A stretch of 64,000 nucleotides of DNA from Leptolyngbya sp. PCC 6406. GTDB taxonomy: Bacteria; Cyanobacteriota; Cyanobacteriia; Phormidesmidales; Phormidesmidaceae. The notes beneath the pieces were generated by a model, which saw only the letters and a list, made by a program, of their open reading frames with translations, ran no database searches and had not been told where the DNA came from. Positions 1 through 8,288 of the stretch are shown piece after piece (positions within the stretch are counted from its first letter, which is position 1; every line of letters starts with the position of its first letter). The position numbers were made by a program, and so were the translations under genes. Where the stretch lies: assembly GCF_000332095.2 (NCBI RefSeq), contig NZ_KI913949.1, positions 4,023,801-4,087,800 of the forward strand, written 5' to 3'.

Positions 1-206
1 TCATCAAAGTGAACAATGCCGTGATACAGAAACTGAACCCCCAGCAGCGTTTTACCCGTTCCTGAGGTGCCGCTCACCAGGGTGGTGCGGCCAATGGGGA
101 GCCCCCCATGACTAATATCGTCGAACCCCTCGATCAGGGTGCGGATTTTAGTCACGCCCGTGGGGGCTAGGGGGCTAGAGGAGTCATTTAAAGCTACTTG
201 AGTCAT
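1..206 (-). CDS. kaiC: KaiC, N-terminal part (runs off the window)
   Basis: First ~68 residues of the circadian clock ATPase/autokinase KaiC, the core hexamer of the cyanobacterial oscillator. The start ATG is at 206 on the minus strand. The visible protein begins MTQVALNDSSSP and continues into the CI domain with VTKIRTLIEGFDDISHGGLP and the Walker A motif SGTSGTGKT, then QFLYHG. All of these are hallmark KaiC sequences. The rest lies beyond base 1. It is the last gene of a minus-strand kaiA-kaiB-kaiC order. The 173-base gap from kaiB holds a copy of a dispersed small element (259 to about 343), which is longer than a usual tight kaiBC spacer and may affect cotranscription. Identity is secure; length cannot be judged. 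Confidence 0.97.
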   Translation of the reverse strand, partial: MTQVALNDSSSPLAPTGVTKIRTLIEGFDDISHGGLPIGRTTLVSGTSGTGKTLLGVQFLYHGIVHFD

Positions 207-258
207 GGAAACTAAAAACAGGGATTATTAATCGTCTTGAAACTTGGACTGGGTCACC

Positions 259-343
259 CTAGGGCGTATGGACAATTGACGGGGAAACCCCTGCGGTTAG
301 GTCTGACCATGCCCGCCCTACTACATCAAGCTAGGGGCTGTCT
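259..343 (+). repeat. Dispersed element family 1, copy A (kaiB-kaiC spacer, partial)
   Basis: Starts CTAGGGCGTATGGACAATTG and runs to CTAGGGGCTGT. It shares most bases with copies at 1695-1967, 9053-9197 and 15314-15445, but the right part is lost or diverged after about 343. It has no coding capacity. It separates kaiB from kaiC. Confidence 0.8.
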
Positions 344-379
344 GTGGGGGCTCCGTCTGAGTGGAAGGTGGGAGGAGAA

Positions 380-688
380 TTATGACTCATCTTCCCGCAG
401 TTCTTCATAGAGTAAATCCAGGCCAATCAGGACTCGTTCGCGATCGGACAAATCCCCAATGATTTTACGGACTGGCGGCGGCAAAATCTTCGCTAAGGTC
501 GGAGTCGCCAAAATTTTATCCTCCTCCGCAAGCTGAGGGTTTTTCAGAACGTCGATGACCTTCAATGCGTATACTCCTTGAAATTCCTGCTCTAGGATTT
601 GGTTCAGGGTTTTCAAGGCCCGTACCGAGTTGGGGGTATTGCCCGCGACGTAGAGCTTGAGGATGTAGGTCTTTTTCAAAGCACTCAT
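380..688 (-). CDS. kaiB: KaiB, thioredoxin-like clock protein
   Basis: KaiB is the fold-switching clock protein that binds phosphorylated KaiC and sequesters KaiA. The 102-residue product starts [20 protein letters not shown], contains the [20 protein letters not shown] core, and has the [20 protein letters not shown] segment and an acidic C-terminus. It is a complete, normal-length KaiB. The ATG at 688 is preferred because family members begin MS.LKKTY; a TTG at 697 in frame would add three residues. It lies 69 bases downstream of kaiA and is probably cotranscribed with it. No unusual residues are seen. Confidence 0.97.
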   Translation of the reverse strand: MSALKKTYILKLYVAGNTPNSVRALKTLNQILEQEFQGVYALKVIDVLKNPQLAEEDKILATPTLAKILPPPVRKIIGDLSDRERVLIGLDLLYEELREDES

Positions 689-757
689 GGCAGTCAATCA
701 TGGGAACGGGAGCGAGAATAGCGTAGCAGTTTACCAGGGGTGAACAGGGTTATGGGT

Positions 758-1711
758 TCACTTCTCGCGAGGAATTGAGCGGCGATACATCTCACACAGG
801 TGGGCGATGATATCGATGAGGGTCAGACGATAGTCCAGCAGAATCTCTTCGCTACGCCCTTCTAGCTTCAGTTGCTTGGAAAACTGATCCATCAAGTCCA
901 TGTGGACCTCGACAATTTGGGAGACGGATATGTCGGCAAAGAAGGCGATGTTGACAAGGTCATCGATCTTCTGGTTCAAGCCCTCCTGATCGGAAAAGTA
1001 GGTGAGGATAATGGCCCGGTACTCATTCTTGAGTGTGGTGACCAGTTCAGCTCGGTCTGTTGGGTTGAGGTTCCGCAGAAAGTTCTGGGGATTGCGCTTG
1101 TAGTAAACCCCCAGATAGCCCAAGCGTTCTCGGAGCTTTTCTGAAAGGCGCTGCTGTTGCAGGCTGAGGAGAAAGTGGCGGGTATCTGCGATGGGGGGAG
1201 GGGGGAGGTTGCTAATGTCTTGGTGATGGGAAAGTCGCAGAAACTCATCGATAGATTGGTGAATGTACTGATCTAGTAGGGAGAGTTCCCCCTGGGGTAA
1301 ACACGCGATCGCACGGTGGTAGCTAATGCCTACTTGGCACCCCGGTGGAATGGGCGGGTTCGTACTGTCGGGGGCCAACTGACCTGCTGGGATTGGTGAT
1401 CCTGTAGGGGCCAAGATTACGGTAGGTAATAGGATCTCGCGTCCCAGAAGCTGGATCACCAGGGACTGAAGCTCGTCATAGCTCTCTAGAAGTAGACAAT
1501 CAACCCGATGCCGATTTTCTCCGATCCATTGGAGGAAGTTGTCGATGGTGTTGTCGTGATGAATGGCGTACTCGGGCTCACAGAGAAGGGTCCCGAGTTG
1601 CTGAGCGAGCTCAGGGGAGAAAATCAGGCTGCCAATTAACAGTTGTGAATGCAAGACCTTGAACTCATGCAGTGGGAAAGTTTGTAGGGTTAGGCGAGGG
1701 GCTGTGGACAA
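758..1711 (-). CDS. kaiA: KaiA, stimulator of KaiC autophosphorylation
   Basis: KaiA binds the KaiC A-loops and promotes KaiC phosphorylation. The 317-residue product has an N-terminal pseudo-receiver-like domain (about 20-150), a linker, and the highly conserved C-terminal four-helix domain with RLGYLGVYYKR, NIAFFADISVSQIVEVHMDL and LDYRLTLIDIIAHLCEMYRR. Full length distinguishes it from the short KaiA of Nostocales. The start is odd. A TGA stop lies directly upstream of the TTG at 1711, and that TTG and the next codons fall inside the end of a dispersed repeat (1695-1967). The recognisable domain begins near residue 20, where another TTG (1654) offers an alternative start. The first ~19 residues may therefore be element-derived or untranslated. 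Confidence 0.95.
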   Translation of the reverse strand: MSTAPRLTLQTFPLHEFKVLHSQLLIGSLIFSPELAQQLGTLLCEPEYAIHHDNTIDNFLQWIGENRHRVDCLLLESYDELQSLVIQLLGREILLPTVILAPTGSPIPAGQLAPDSTNPPIPPGCQVGISYHRAIACLPQGELSLLDQYIHQSIDEFLRLSHHQDISNLPPPPIADTRHFLLSLQQQRLSEKLRERLGYLGVYYKRNPQNFLRNLNPTDRAELVTTLKNEYRAIILTYFSDQEGLNQKIDDLVNIAFFADISVSQIVEVHMDLMDQFSKQLKLEGRSEEILLDYRLTLIDIIAHLCEMYRRSIPREK

Positions 1712-1967
1712 TCAAAGCTAGATTCCTTGTTCTGGGGCGGTTACAGCCCCTAGTACTCTGCGGCGGAAATACCCTGGCCGTTCTATCGTGGCACACTCGG
1801 CCCCTCACCCTAGCCCTCTCCCCTTGGGAGAGGGGACCGGAAAATGTTGGGCTGACGCGCGACAATAGTGGACTGATTTACGCCCTGCGGTACTAGCTTG
1901 ATGTAGTAGGGTGGCCATGGTCTGCCTACCCGCAGGGGTTTCCTCATTAATTGCCCACACGCCCTAG
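1695..1967 (-). repeat. Dispersed element family 1, copy C (kaiA 5' end), with nested insert
   Basis: On the minus strand it starts CTAGGGCGTGTGGGCAATTA and ends CCACAGCCCCTCG. The two ends are imperfect inverted repeats of each other (CTAGGGCGTGTGG against CTAGGGGCTGTGG in the family). The uninterrupted copy at 15314-15445 shows that 1754-1892 is an extra insertion. The end at 1695-1711 overlaps the first codons assigned to kaiA. Confidence 0.8.
1754..1892. repeat. Nested ~139-bp insertion inside the kaiA-proximal element
   Basis: The segment is flanked on both sides by CTAG (1750-1753 and 1893-1896), as expected of a 4-bp target duplication. Its ends are weak inverted repeats (TACTCTGCGGCGGAAAT against TACCGCAGGGCGTAAAT). 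Inside is a hairpin around CCCTCTCCCCTTGGGAGAGG. It is absent from the matching place in the copy at 15314-15445. No reading frame of note. Confidence 0.65.
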
Positions 1968-2327
1968 AGCTGGATAATGAAAATTTCCTGTAATTATTAC
2001 CCAACCATTCTAAGGGCTGTTGTCCCCTTGCTTGGGGGCCATAATAAAACCAGGGAAGTAGGACTGATTCTGGCCGGCTGTGGTGGTATCTGGGTTGGAG
2101 TGCTTCGAGTTGGAGTCCCTCAGTAGACTCCCGCGCTGGACTCTCCCCTGGATGCCATTTTGGCGCTATGGTCCCAGATAATCCTAGAAGAGGCTGAGTG
2201 CGATGATGTGGGGGGTACTGGGACTCGGAAAGGAACAGGAGGGTCAGGACGGCAAGACTCAGCGGCGATGGACCCAGTGGCTGTGTATGAACACCGGTCA
2301 GAGACCCTCAGCGTTTGAGGCGGGGCT

Positions 2328-4280
2328 ATGGCGTCACTGCTAGCGTTTGTGGATTCTGTGCCCAGCAGTCCGGCCTCAGCTCCGGCGGTGGTGTGGCGGC
2401 AGGCGTGTCTGGCGGCGGGGAGCAATCAGGTGGTGCTCTTGGATACCCAGGGACGACCCCTGGGTATCGTAGCTCTAGTCCGGATGCTGACGATATTAGA
2501 TCGCGATCGCCCCCAACGGACGCGGGCAGCGCCCCATTGGGGAGATAGTAAGCGGGGGGATCAGGTCATCTCGCCGGAAATGACCTCTCTGTTGGAATCT
2601 GCGCCGGTCATTGCCCTGGAGACCACGCCGTCGATGGCCGCCCAAATCATTGCTGGAGCAGCGGGACATCCCTGGCTGGTCATTGATGCCCAGCAGCGGT
2701 ATGTCGGTGTGCTGAATGGAGCCCGATTGCTTGATAGCCTGCGAGGCCATTCCCAGGGAGATCGGGGGAACGATGCGTCCCAGGCCGATCTCAGGGATCA
2801 GTCTGGCCAGGGCTCAACGGCGATGCTCACCTATTTAGGTCATGAGCTTAAAACCCCCTTGACCTCTCTTTTGGGCCTCTCTAGCCTGCTGCATCGGGAG
2901 CATCTAGGGGCCTTGAGTGATCGCCAAAGTCGATACGTTTCCCTCATTCAGCACCATACCCGTCGCCTGACGGCATTGGTGAACGCTGTGTTGGATCTGG
3001 GGCGTATTGAGGGTAACAGTCTGCAACTGATGCCCCAAATTGTGGAGGTTGCCCCCCTGTGTCAAGAAGCCTACCGTCAGGCTCATTTGCTGACCCTCGA
3101 CGCCTCGGCCCCGGTGACGGATTTGCCCCTCAACATGCCTGAAATGGTGGTGGTGGCCGATGCCCTGCGGCTGGGCCAAATGCTGACTTACCTGATCCAG
3201 TTGGCCCTTAGGGCAGGGCGGGTTGAGGGGGTGCCTCTCCAGGTGCAGCACTGGGGCCGCTGGGTTGTATTTCGCCCTCTGGGTTTAGGTCAGAGTATTA
3301 CCCAGTTGCCCCAGCCTGGAAGCGCTTGGGAGCATGGAGCTACCCTGTCTCAAGGGGATGGGGTGGAAATTGGGGGCTGGCTAGAATTGCTGCTGACGCG
3401 GCGCTTGGCCCATCTCCATGGGGGGGATTTGGTCCGAACTACGGGGGATTTGGATCCTCTGGAGCCGGTGTTGTTGTTACCCGGAAGCATCGATCCAGTG
3501 GCCCCTGAGGGGGATCGTTTGGTGGTGCTGGCAACGGCGGATAGTGAGCTTGCGATCGCAGTAAATGCCCAGGTTGAGCCCATAGGCTATCACCTGTTGG
3601 TCACTCAACCCGGATCTGAAACCCTGGATGTGGTCGCTCGTCTGGCCCCCGCAGCGGTGCTAGTGCCTGTGATCCTAGCTGCGCCCACCCAACTGTTGGG
3701 CCAGCTCAAGGAGAATGCCCAAACCCAAAACTGCCCAGTGATTGCCCTCGTGCTAGATGTGGAGACGCTGTCTGCCCCGGTGGCCTCTGCTGATTTGGGG
3801 ATCCCTTGGCCCTCAGATCGCCTCACAGATCTGCTTCAAACTCCTCCGACTCCGGTGCCTCCGCTTCCTAGTCGCATAACTGTGCTGTACCTAAAGTCGC
3901 CGGATATTCTGGTGGAAGAAGCAATAGAGGATGATCTGTCGAGCCTCTTTCATGATTGTGGCTGTCGGGTTCTAGAGGTGGATGATCTCGATCAAGCAGA
4001 CCTGATCAGTCGGGTCTGGCGACCTCATGTGATCGTGCTGGATCCTGCTCTGCAACACCCAGAGGTCTATTTACAAGGTATTAGCCAGATCCCCAATCTG
4101 GCCCAGCTTGCCCTGATTACCCTGACTGCTGAAGCGACCCAGTTTGCCCATACCCTGCCCAATCTGCTGATTTTTCCCTGTTTGGTGGGCACCTGTCCCT
4201 GGCGTGTGCCGGAGGGACAAACTCAGGTCTCGGCTTGGTTGATGCAGGTACTCCAGGCCGCGATCGCACCCAAGACCTGA
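2328..4280 (+). CDS. CBS / HisKA protein with degenerate kinase and receiver-like regions
   Basis: A 650-residue signalling protein, divergent from kaiA. The N-terminal ~140 residues look like paired CBS motifs (RPLGIVALVRML; WLVIDAQQRYVGVLNGARLL). A HisKA phosphoacceptor box follows near residue 167 (LTYLGHELKTPLTSLLGL), with a dimerisation helix. The ATPase part is eroded: the N-box Asn is replaced (LTYLIQLALRAG) and no DxGxG motif is visible. The C-terminal ~270 residues form two alpha/beta stretches resembling receivers (RLVVLATADSELAIAVNAQVEPIGY; ITVLYLKSPDILVEEAIEDD) without a clear phosphoacceptor Asp triad. It may be a pseudokinase or scaffold. The start ATG at 2328 follows a GAGGCGGGG stretch. 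Its position beside kaiABC suggests, but does not show, a clock input or output role. Confidence 0.75.
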   Translation: MASLLAFVDSVPSSPASAPAVVWRQACLAAGSNQVVLLDTQGRPLGIVALVRMLTILDRDRPQRTRAAPHWGDSKRGDQVISPEMTSLLESAPVIALETTPSMAAQIIAGAAGHPWLVIDAQQRYVGVLNGARLLDSLRGHSQGDRGNDASQADLRDQSGQGSTAMLTYLGHELKTPLTSLLGLSSLLHREHLGALSDRQSRYVSLIQHHTRRLTALVNAVLDLGRIEGNSLQLMPQIVEVAPLCQEAYRQAHLLTLDASAPVTDLPLNMPEMVVVADALRLGQMLTYLIQLALRAGRVEGVPLQVQHWGRWVVFRPLGLGQSITQLPQPGSAWEHGATLSQGDGVEIGGWLELLLTRRLAHLHGGDLVRTTGDLDPLEPVLLLPGSIDPVAPEGDRLVVLATADSELAIAVNAQVEPIGYHLLVTQPGSETLDVVARLAPAAVLVPVILAAPTQLLGQLKENAQTQNCPVIALVLDVETLSAPVASADLGIPWPSDRLTDLLQTPPTPVPPLPSRITVLYLKSPDILVEEAIEDDLSSLFHDCGCRVLEVDDLDQADLISRVWRPHVIVLDPALQHPEVYLQGISQIPNLAQLALITLTAEATQFAHTLPNLLIFPCLVGTCPWRVPEGQTQVSAWLMQVLQAAIAPKT

Positions 4281-4306
4281 CCCTTCAGCGTCTAGGATTC
4301 ACCTCC

Positions 4307-6070
4307 CTATCCCAGGGTTGCCATCGCCTCGTGGGCACTCAGAAAAATGCGATCGCGCCCCAGGAAGTCTACAAAATGAGCCAGCTCCAGTTGGTCCATA
4401 ACTGGTCCCTTCACATCACTGAGGTACACCTGGATACCCGCCTCGCGCAGACCAGAAATCAGCGTTTCCAAAGTTTCCAGGGCACTAGCGTCCACATGAT
4501 TTACCGCACTCCAGATCAGCAATAGGAACTCTGCTTCGGGATGGCGGGCGATCGCCCCCATCAGGTAGTCTTCCAACTGCCGGGTATTGGCAAAATACAA
4601 GCTCTCGTCAATACGGATCGCAATCACCCGACTGGAGGTGGTTACCGGATGACGCACCACATTGCGAAAATGCTCACTGTCCCCCAACCGCCCCACCTCG
4701 GCAAAGTGGGGCCGACTGGTGCGCCCCAGAAAAAATAACACCGAGACCCCAAACCCGGCCAGAATACCGGGCTCAATCCCTAAAAACAACACTGCCAAGA
4801 AGGTGATGCCCAGGGCTAGAGCCTCGCCGCGATCAATACGCCACAGTCGCCCTAGGGTTCTAAAGTCCAACAGATTCACCACCGCCACTAAAATCACCGC
4901 CGCCAAGGTGGCCTGGGGTAAAAAAGCAAACAGCGGCGTGAAAAATAACACCACGAACGCTACCAACACCGCTGTAATCAGAGAGGCCAGCCCTGTATTT
5001 GCCCCAGCGGTAAAGTTAACGACAGAGCGGCTAAAGCCCCCAGTAACCGGATATCCTCCGGTAAAGGCAGCCCCAATATTGGCAACCCCCAAACCAATTA
5101 ATTCCTGATTGGGATCAATGCGTTGCCGCCGCTTACTAGCAAGAGACTTCGCCACCGCCACACTCTCCATAAAGCCAACAAAGCTAATGGTCAGGGCCGT
5201 CGGCAGCAATTGCGTTACCCACTCCCCATTCAAAGACGGCACCGTCAGGGGAGAGAGTCCCTGGGGAATGCTGCCCACCACCGCTACCCCAGCGGTGCGA
5301 TCCAGGCCCCACAGATATGCCATCCCTGTGGTGACAATCACCACAAGCAGGGGACCACTGCGGCTGAGGGGAATCCGCAACCCTGGAGGCACGCCCCAGC
5401 GCTCTAACCAACCGGGCAATAGGTGGGAAAATCCCAGCAGGACGACCAAACTCCCCAAACCCAGGGTCAGAGTGGGGCCATTGGTGTCGGGCAGACCCTG
5501 TCGCAGGGCATGGAGGGTGGCAAAGAAGTTCTCAGATCGGGGAATCTGTACCCCCAAGACATGTTTTACCTGGCTGACCCCAATGACCAGGGCGGCGGCA
5601 TTGGTGAAGCCTACAATCACCGCATGGCTGAGAAAATTGACCACAAAGCCTAGGCGGATGACCCCCATCAGGGTTTGAATCAGCCCCACCATCAGGGCCA
5701 GGGTCAGCGCGATCGCAATGGCGTTAGCCCCCGACTCCGCCAGGGGAGCAATTCCACTGGCCACCATCAGGGAGATCATCGCCACTGGTCCAACCGCCAG
5801 AGTGCGGCTTGTCCCCAGGGCGGCGTAGAGCATCAGGGGCAAGATGCTGGCATAGAGCCCCACCTGGGGCGGCAGCCCCGCCAGCAGTGCATAGGCCATG
5901 GCCTGGGGCACCAGCATAATGGCGACAATAATCCCCGCCATGGTATCCCCCACGAGGTCTTCCCGTCGGTATTGGGGCAACCAGGTCAAGAGGGGAACAT
6001 AGCGACTCAGGCGGGCAAAGCTTGGCCCCCGTTTGGGGACAGAAGAGGTGGAGGAAAGGGGAGATGGCAT
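4307..6070 (-). CDS. SulP (SLC26-like) anion permease with STAS domain
   Basis: A 587-residue integral membrane transporter of the SulP family, which carries sulfate or bicarbonate. The family signature near the first helices is seen (VPQAMAYALLAGLPPQVGLY, LMLYAALGTSRTLAVGPVA), followed by about ten further hydrophobic segments. A cytoplasmic STAS domain with VDASALETLETL occupies the last ~120 residues. ATG at 6070 is preferred over TTG at 6085. It lies about 50 bases downstream of the persulfide-dioxygenase-like gene on the same strand, so the two probably form an operon. That context favours a sulfur oxyanion substrate over bicarbonate (inference). Substrate cannot be read from the sequence. 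Confidence 0.9.
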   Translation of the reverse strand: MPSPLSSTSSVPKRGPSFARLSRYVPLLTWLPQYRREDLVGDTMAGIIVAIMLVPQAMAYALLAGLPPQVGLYASILPLMLYAALGTSRTLAVGPVAMISLMVASGIAPLAESGANAIAIALTLALMVGLIQTLMGVIRLGFVVNFLSHAVIVGFTNAAALVIGVSQVKHVLGVQIPRSENFFATLHALRQGLPDTNGPTLTLGLGSLVVLLGFSHLLPGWLERWGVPPGLRIPLSRSGPLLVVIVTTGMAYLWGLDRTAGVAVVGSIPQGLSPLTVPSLNGEWVTQLLPTALTISFVGFMESVAVAKSLASKRRQRIDPNQELIGLGVANIGAAFTGGYPVTGGFSRSVVNFTAGANTGLASLITAVLVAFVVLFFTPLFAFLPQATLAAVILVAVVNLLDFRTLGRLWRIDRGEALALGITFLAVLFLGIEPGILAGFGVSVLFFLGRTSRPHFAEVGRLGDSEHFRNVVRHPVTTSSRVIAIRIDESLYFANTRQLEDYLMGAIARHPEAEFLLLIWSAVNHVDASALETLETLISGLREAGIQVYLSDVKGPVMDQLELAHFVDFLGRDRIFLSAHEAMATLG

Positions 6071-6120
6071 CGAGATCGCATCCAAACGTCAGTTCAGCAC
6101 GCCAGTTCAGCGCAGTTAGC

Positions 6121-6819
6121 CTAGACTGAGGCCAGAACGCCCCCACACCGTTCGTTGGCGGGCACCGCCTCCATAATTTTCTTAGGGTTGGGCAGATTGA
6201 GCCCCCCCATGAAGTCAATAAAGTCTTCCCGATTACGACCCACCACCCGAGGATTCAGGCGCTGCTCCTCCCCAATCGTGGATAGGGTCTGGCCCTTGTA
6301 GTCGTGGCCGGGGTAAACCAGGGTTTCGGGAGAGAGGGCCAAGAGTCGGTGCAGGGAATCGTACATCAGTCCCGCATCCCCATTTTGGAAGTCTGTGCGA
6401 CCACATCCCCGAATAAATAGGCTATCCCCCGTTAACAGGTGAGTTCCGTTTACCAAAAATGCCATGTGACTATCGGTATGGCCGGGAGTGGCGATGGCCT
6501 CGATAGTGACTGACCCCACCTTCAGCACCGCTTTGTCTTGAATGTGACGGTCCGCACAGGCCACCTGGGCATGTTCCGGCACGATCCCCTGGCAGCCGGT
6601 GATCTCCCGCAGCCGTGCCGTGCCCGTAACGTGATCTGCATGAACATGGGTTTCCAGACAGTATTTCAATGTCAGGTTTAGCTCCGTCAGCAAGGTGCGA
6701 TCGCGATCAACCTGCTCCAAAACTGGATCTACCAGCACGGCCTCGCCCGTGGCCTCATCGGCAATCAGGTAGGTATAGGTCCAGGTGTCGTAGTCAAACA
6801 GTTGGCGAAATAGCATCAT
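6121..6819 (-). CDS. ETHE1-like metallo-beta-lactamase-fold persulfide dioxygenase
   Basis: MBL-fold protein of the ETHE1/persulfide dioxygenase group, which oxidises glutathione persulfide to sulfite in a mononuclear iron site. Diagnostic motifs are THVHADHVTG, the ATPGHTDSH metal ligand, the GDSLFIRGCGRTDFQNGD stretch typical of ETHE1, and VYPGHDYKG. It has 232 residues, normal for the family without a rhodanese fusion. The start is ATG 6819 (or 6816), chosen because AAGGAGAG lies just upstream; a GTG at 6837 is upstream of that site. It is first in an apparent operon with the SulP permease. A TATAAT-like box sits in the AT-rich upstream region around 6925. Confidence 0.9.
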   Translation of the reverse strand: MMLFRQLFDYDTWTYTYLIADEATGEAVLVDPVLEQVDRDRTLLTELNLTLKYCLETHVHADHVTGTARLREITGCQGIVPEHAQVACADRHIQDKAVLKVGSVTIEAIATPGHTDSHMAFLVNGTHLLTGDSLFIRGCGRTDFQNGDAGLMYDSLHRLLALSPETLVYPGHDYKGQTLSTIGEEQRLNPRVVGRNREDFIDFMGGLNLPNPKKIMEAVPANERCGGVLASV

Positions 6820-6899
6820 CCCTCTCCTTAAAAACACTTGGCCTAGCTAGCACGATGGCCCAACGAGCCAGCCTTTCGCGATCTCGAACTATCGCGCCG

Positions 6900-6972
6900 A
6901 GTCTAGGACCATATCCCATTAATTATACACTTATGACGATATAACTATCTAATAATATATCCTCGCAATATT
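6900..6972 (-). promoter_or_regulatory. AT-rich promoter region of the persulfide dioxygenase / SulP pair
   Basis: An unusually AT-rich stretch in a GC-rich neighbourhood. On the minus strand it contains TATAAT followed by AATGGG, and upstream an inverted pair GATATA...TATATC. Sulfide/persulfide regulators of the ArsR type use AT-rich palindromes, but no regulator gene is adjacent. The assignment is tentative. Confidence 0.4.
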
Positions 6973-7015
6973 AAGCCCCCGCATCCTCCTGGGTAAGGTG
7001 GGATACGGGGGCTGG
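6973..7015 (-). terminator. GC-rich hairpin downstream of the 55-aa membrane protein gene
   Basis: AGCCCCCGCATCC pairs with GGATACGGGGGCT across a ~17-base loop. On the minus strand the stem is followed by TAATATT. It lies just after the 7046-7213 gene, so a terminator is plausible. Confidence 0.5.
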
Positions 7016-7045
7016 CAGGGGGGGTGGTTTTTTGGGGAACAGCCT

Positions 7046-7213
7046 TTATTCCTTGATAACCTCCCTGAGATACTTGGCTACGGCCTCCCCAACCTTGTCA
7101 TGCTTATCGGATTTTGGGGGTTTTTGGGGAAATAGAAAGAACTTGGGGAAATTGTCCTGGGTCCAGAAGTACAGCACCACAACAGCAATCACAAAGATCG
7201 GAGCAACTAGCAT
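7046..7213 (-). CDS. Small single-span membrane protein, 55 aa
   Basis: A short gene on the minus strand beginning MLVAPIFVIAVVVLYFWTQ. The hydrophobic N-terminal ~17 residues form one membrane span. A charged, basic tail follows, with FPQKPPKSDKHDK and ending KYLREVIKE. The ATG is at 7213 and TAA at 7046-7048. A GC-rich hairpin lies right after the stop. Codon usage matches the neighbours and the protein is well composed, so I consider it real. I do not recognise the family. It resembles small cyanobacterial membrane subunits in length and topology, but no specific complex can be named. Confidence 0.6.
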   Translation of the reverse strand: MLVAPIFVIAVVVLYFWTQDNFPKFFLFPQKPPKSDKHDKVGEAVAKYLREVIKE

Positions 7214-7434
7214 GGCGTTTTAGGAGGGTTTCGTCTTAGCAAGATTACTCAATGGCATCCTCCAGCTTTCCTGAAAATCCAGGTAAGAGAGGAGCACGGA
7301 TTGAGTTTGTTTGATTTTGCCTTGAAGGATAAACGCTATATCCCGATTTGGAACCCTTTTTCACTAAAAATGAGCCAAAAAAGTCTTCCCAGGGGGTAAG
7401 TCCAGGAAAACAAGGCTCTCACCGCCAAGATGTC

Positions 7435-8178
7435 TTAGATCCGACGAGTCAACACCTTGCCATGGGTATCGGTCCCACAGGTGCTAAAGATCTGAAATTG
7501 TTCCGCCAACTGACGGACAAGGGGAGTTTTCTTGGGACAGGGTCGCCACTCACTAGGATTTTCGTAGGCGTAGTAGGTTTCGATCCCATCAATCCCATGG
7601 GCCACAGCAGCGGGCACCAATTCCTCCGCAGGGCGACGATAGCGGGCCGGATGGGCCAGCACCGCCAAGCCTCCCGCTCCCTGAATAGCTGCAATTACCG
7701 CTGCCGCCTGTTGATCGGCTCCTTGGGGAGAGCCCCCTTGCAGATAGGGTTGGATGACATCGTGGACCGGATCAAAGGCATAACCCAAAATGTGCACATC
7801 CGTATTCGCCAGCTTGGTAGTGATCTCCACCCCAGTCCAGAGGCGGGGGAGAGCACCGCTGACTACCCCTGACGGCCCCCGACGCACCCGAGCGGGGTGA
7901 CGCCACCGCCAGTCCTCCAGTTCTTGTCTGGCCTGATAATAGCCCGCCACCGTATGGTGATCGGTGATAGCAAATTCCTTCAGTCCCAAGTCAATCGCCT
8001 GTTCTATCAGGGCTGTAGGTGTCAATTGACCGTCTGAACAGACGGTGTGCATGTGAAAGTTGTACTCCCTAGGACAACTGGCAGCATCTACAGTTTCAAA
8101 AATACTTTTCAGCTTCTGAGCATCTCGCGCCAATGCTCCGGTGGTGGTAACACCCAGCTGGCTGGTGCTGGTGACCAT
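7435..8178 (-). CDS. PHP-domain metal-dependent phosphoesterase
   Basis: PHP superfamily hydrolase, 247 residues, full length for the TrpH/RNase AM-like group that acts on nucleotides or RNA 5' ends. Metal-binding motifs in order: NFHMHTVCSDG, ITDHHTV, GVEITT, HILGYAFDP, LAHPARY and CGTDTHG. A disordered ~35-residue N-terminus precedes the first motif. ATG at 8178. It stands alone, with a lower-GC promoter region upstream (8190-8280). Precise substrate is unknown. Confidence 0.85.
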   Translation of the reverse strand: MVTSTSQLGVTTTGALARDAQKLKSIFETVDAASCPREYNFHMHTVCSDGQLTPTALIEQAIDLGLKEFAITDHHTVAGYYQARQELEDWRWRHPARVRRGPSGVVSGALPRLWTGVEITTKLANTDVHILGYAFDPVHDVIQPYLQGGSPQGADQQAAAVIAAIQGAGGLAVLAHPARYRRPAEELVPAAVAHGIDGIETYYAYENPSEWRPCPKKTPLVRQLAEQFQIFSTCGTDTHGKVLTRRI

Positions 8179-8288
8179 GACTTGCCCTAGCTACCGATAA
8201 CTTGTCTTTATCTAATATACACAGCCTTTTCAGTGTCAATGGGTATATCCATGATCAAGTCAACGATTTGTGTGATATCGACCTGTTT

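Noticed and set aside
4662..6124. Several long plus-strand open frames (65-189 codons) opposite the SulP gene.
   Set aside because: They are antisense shadows in a GC-rich gene; composition is Pro/Arg/Thr-rich with no domain features, while the minus frame has strong SulP motifs.
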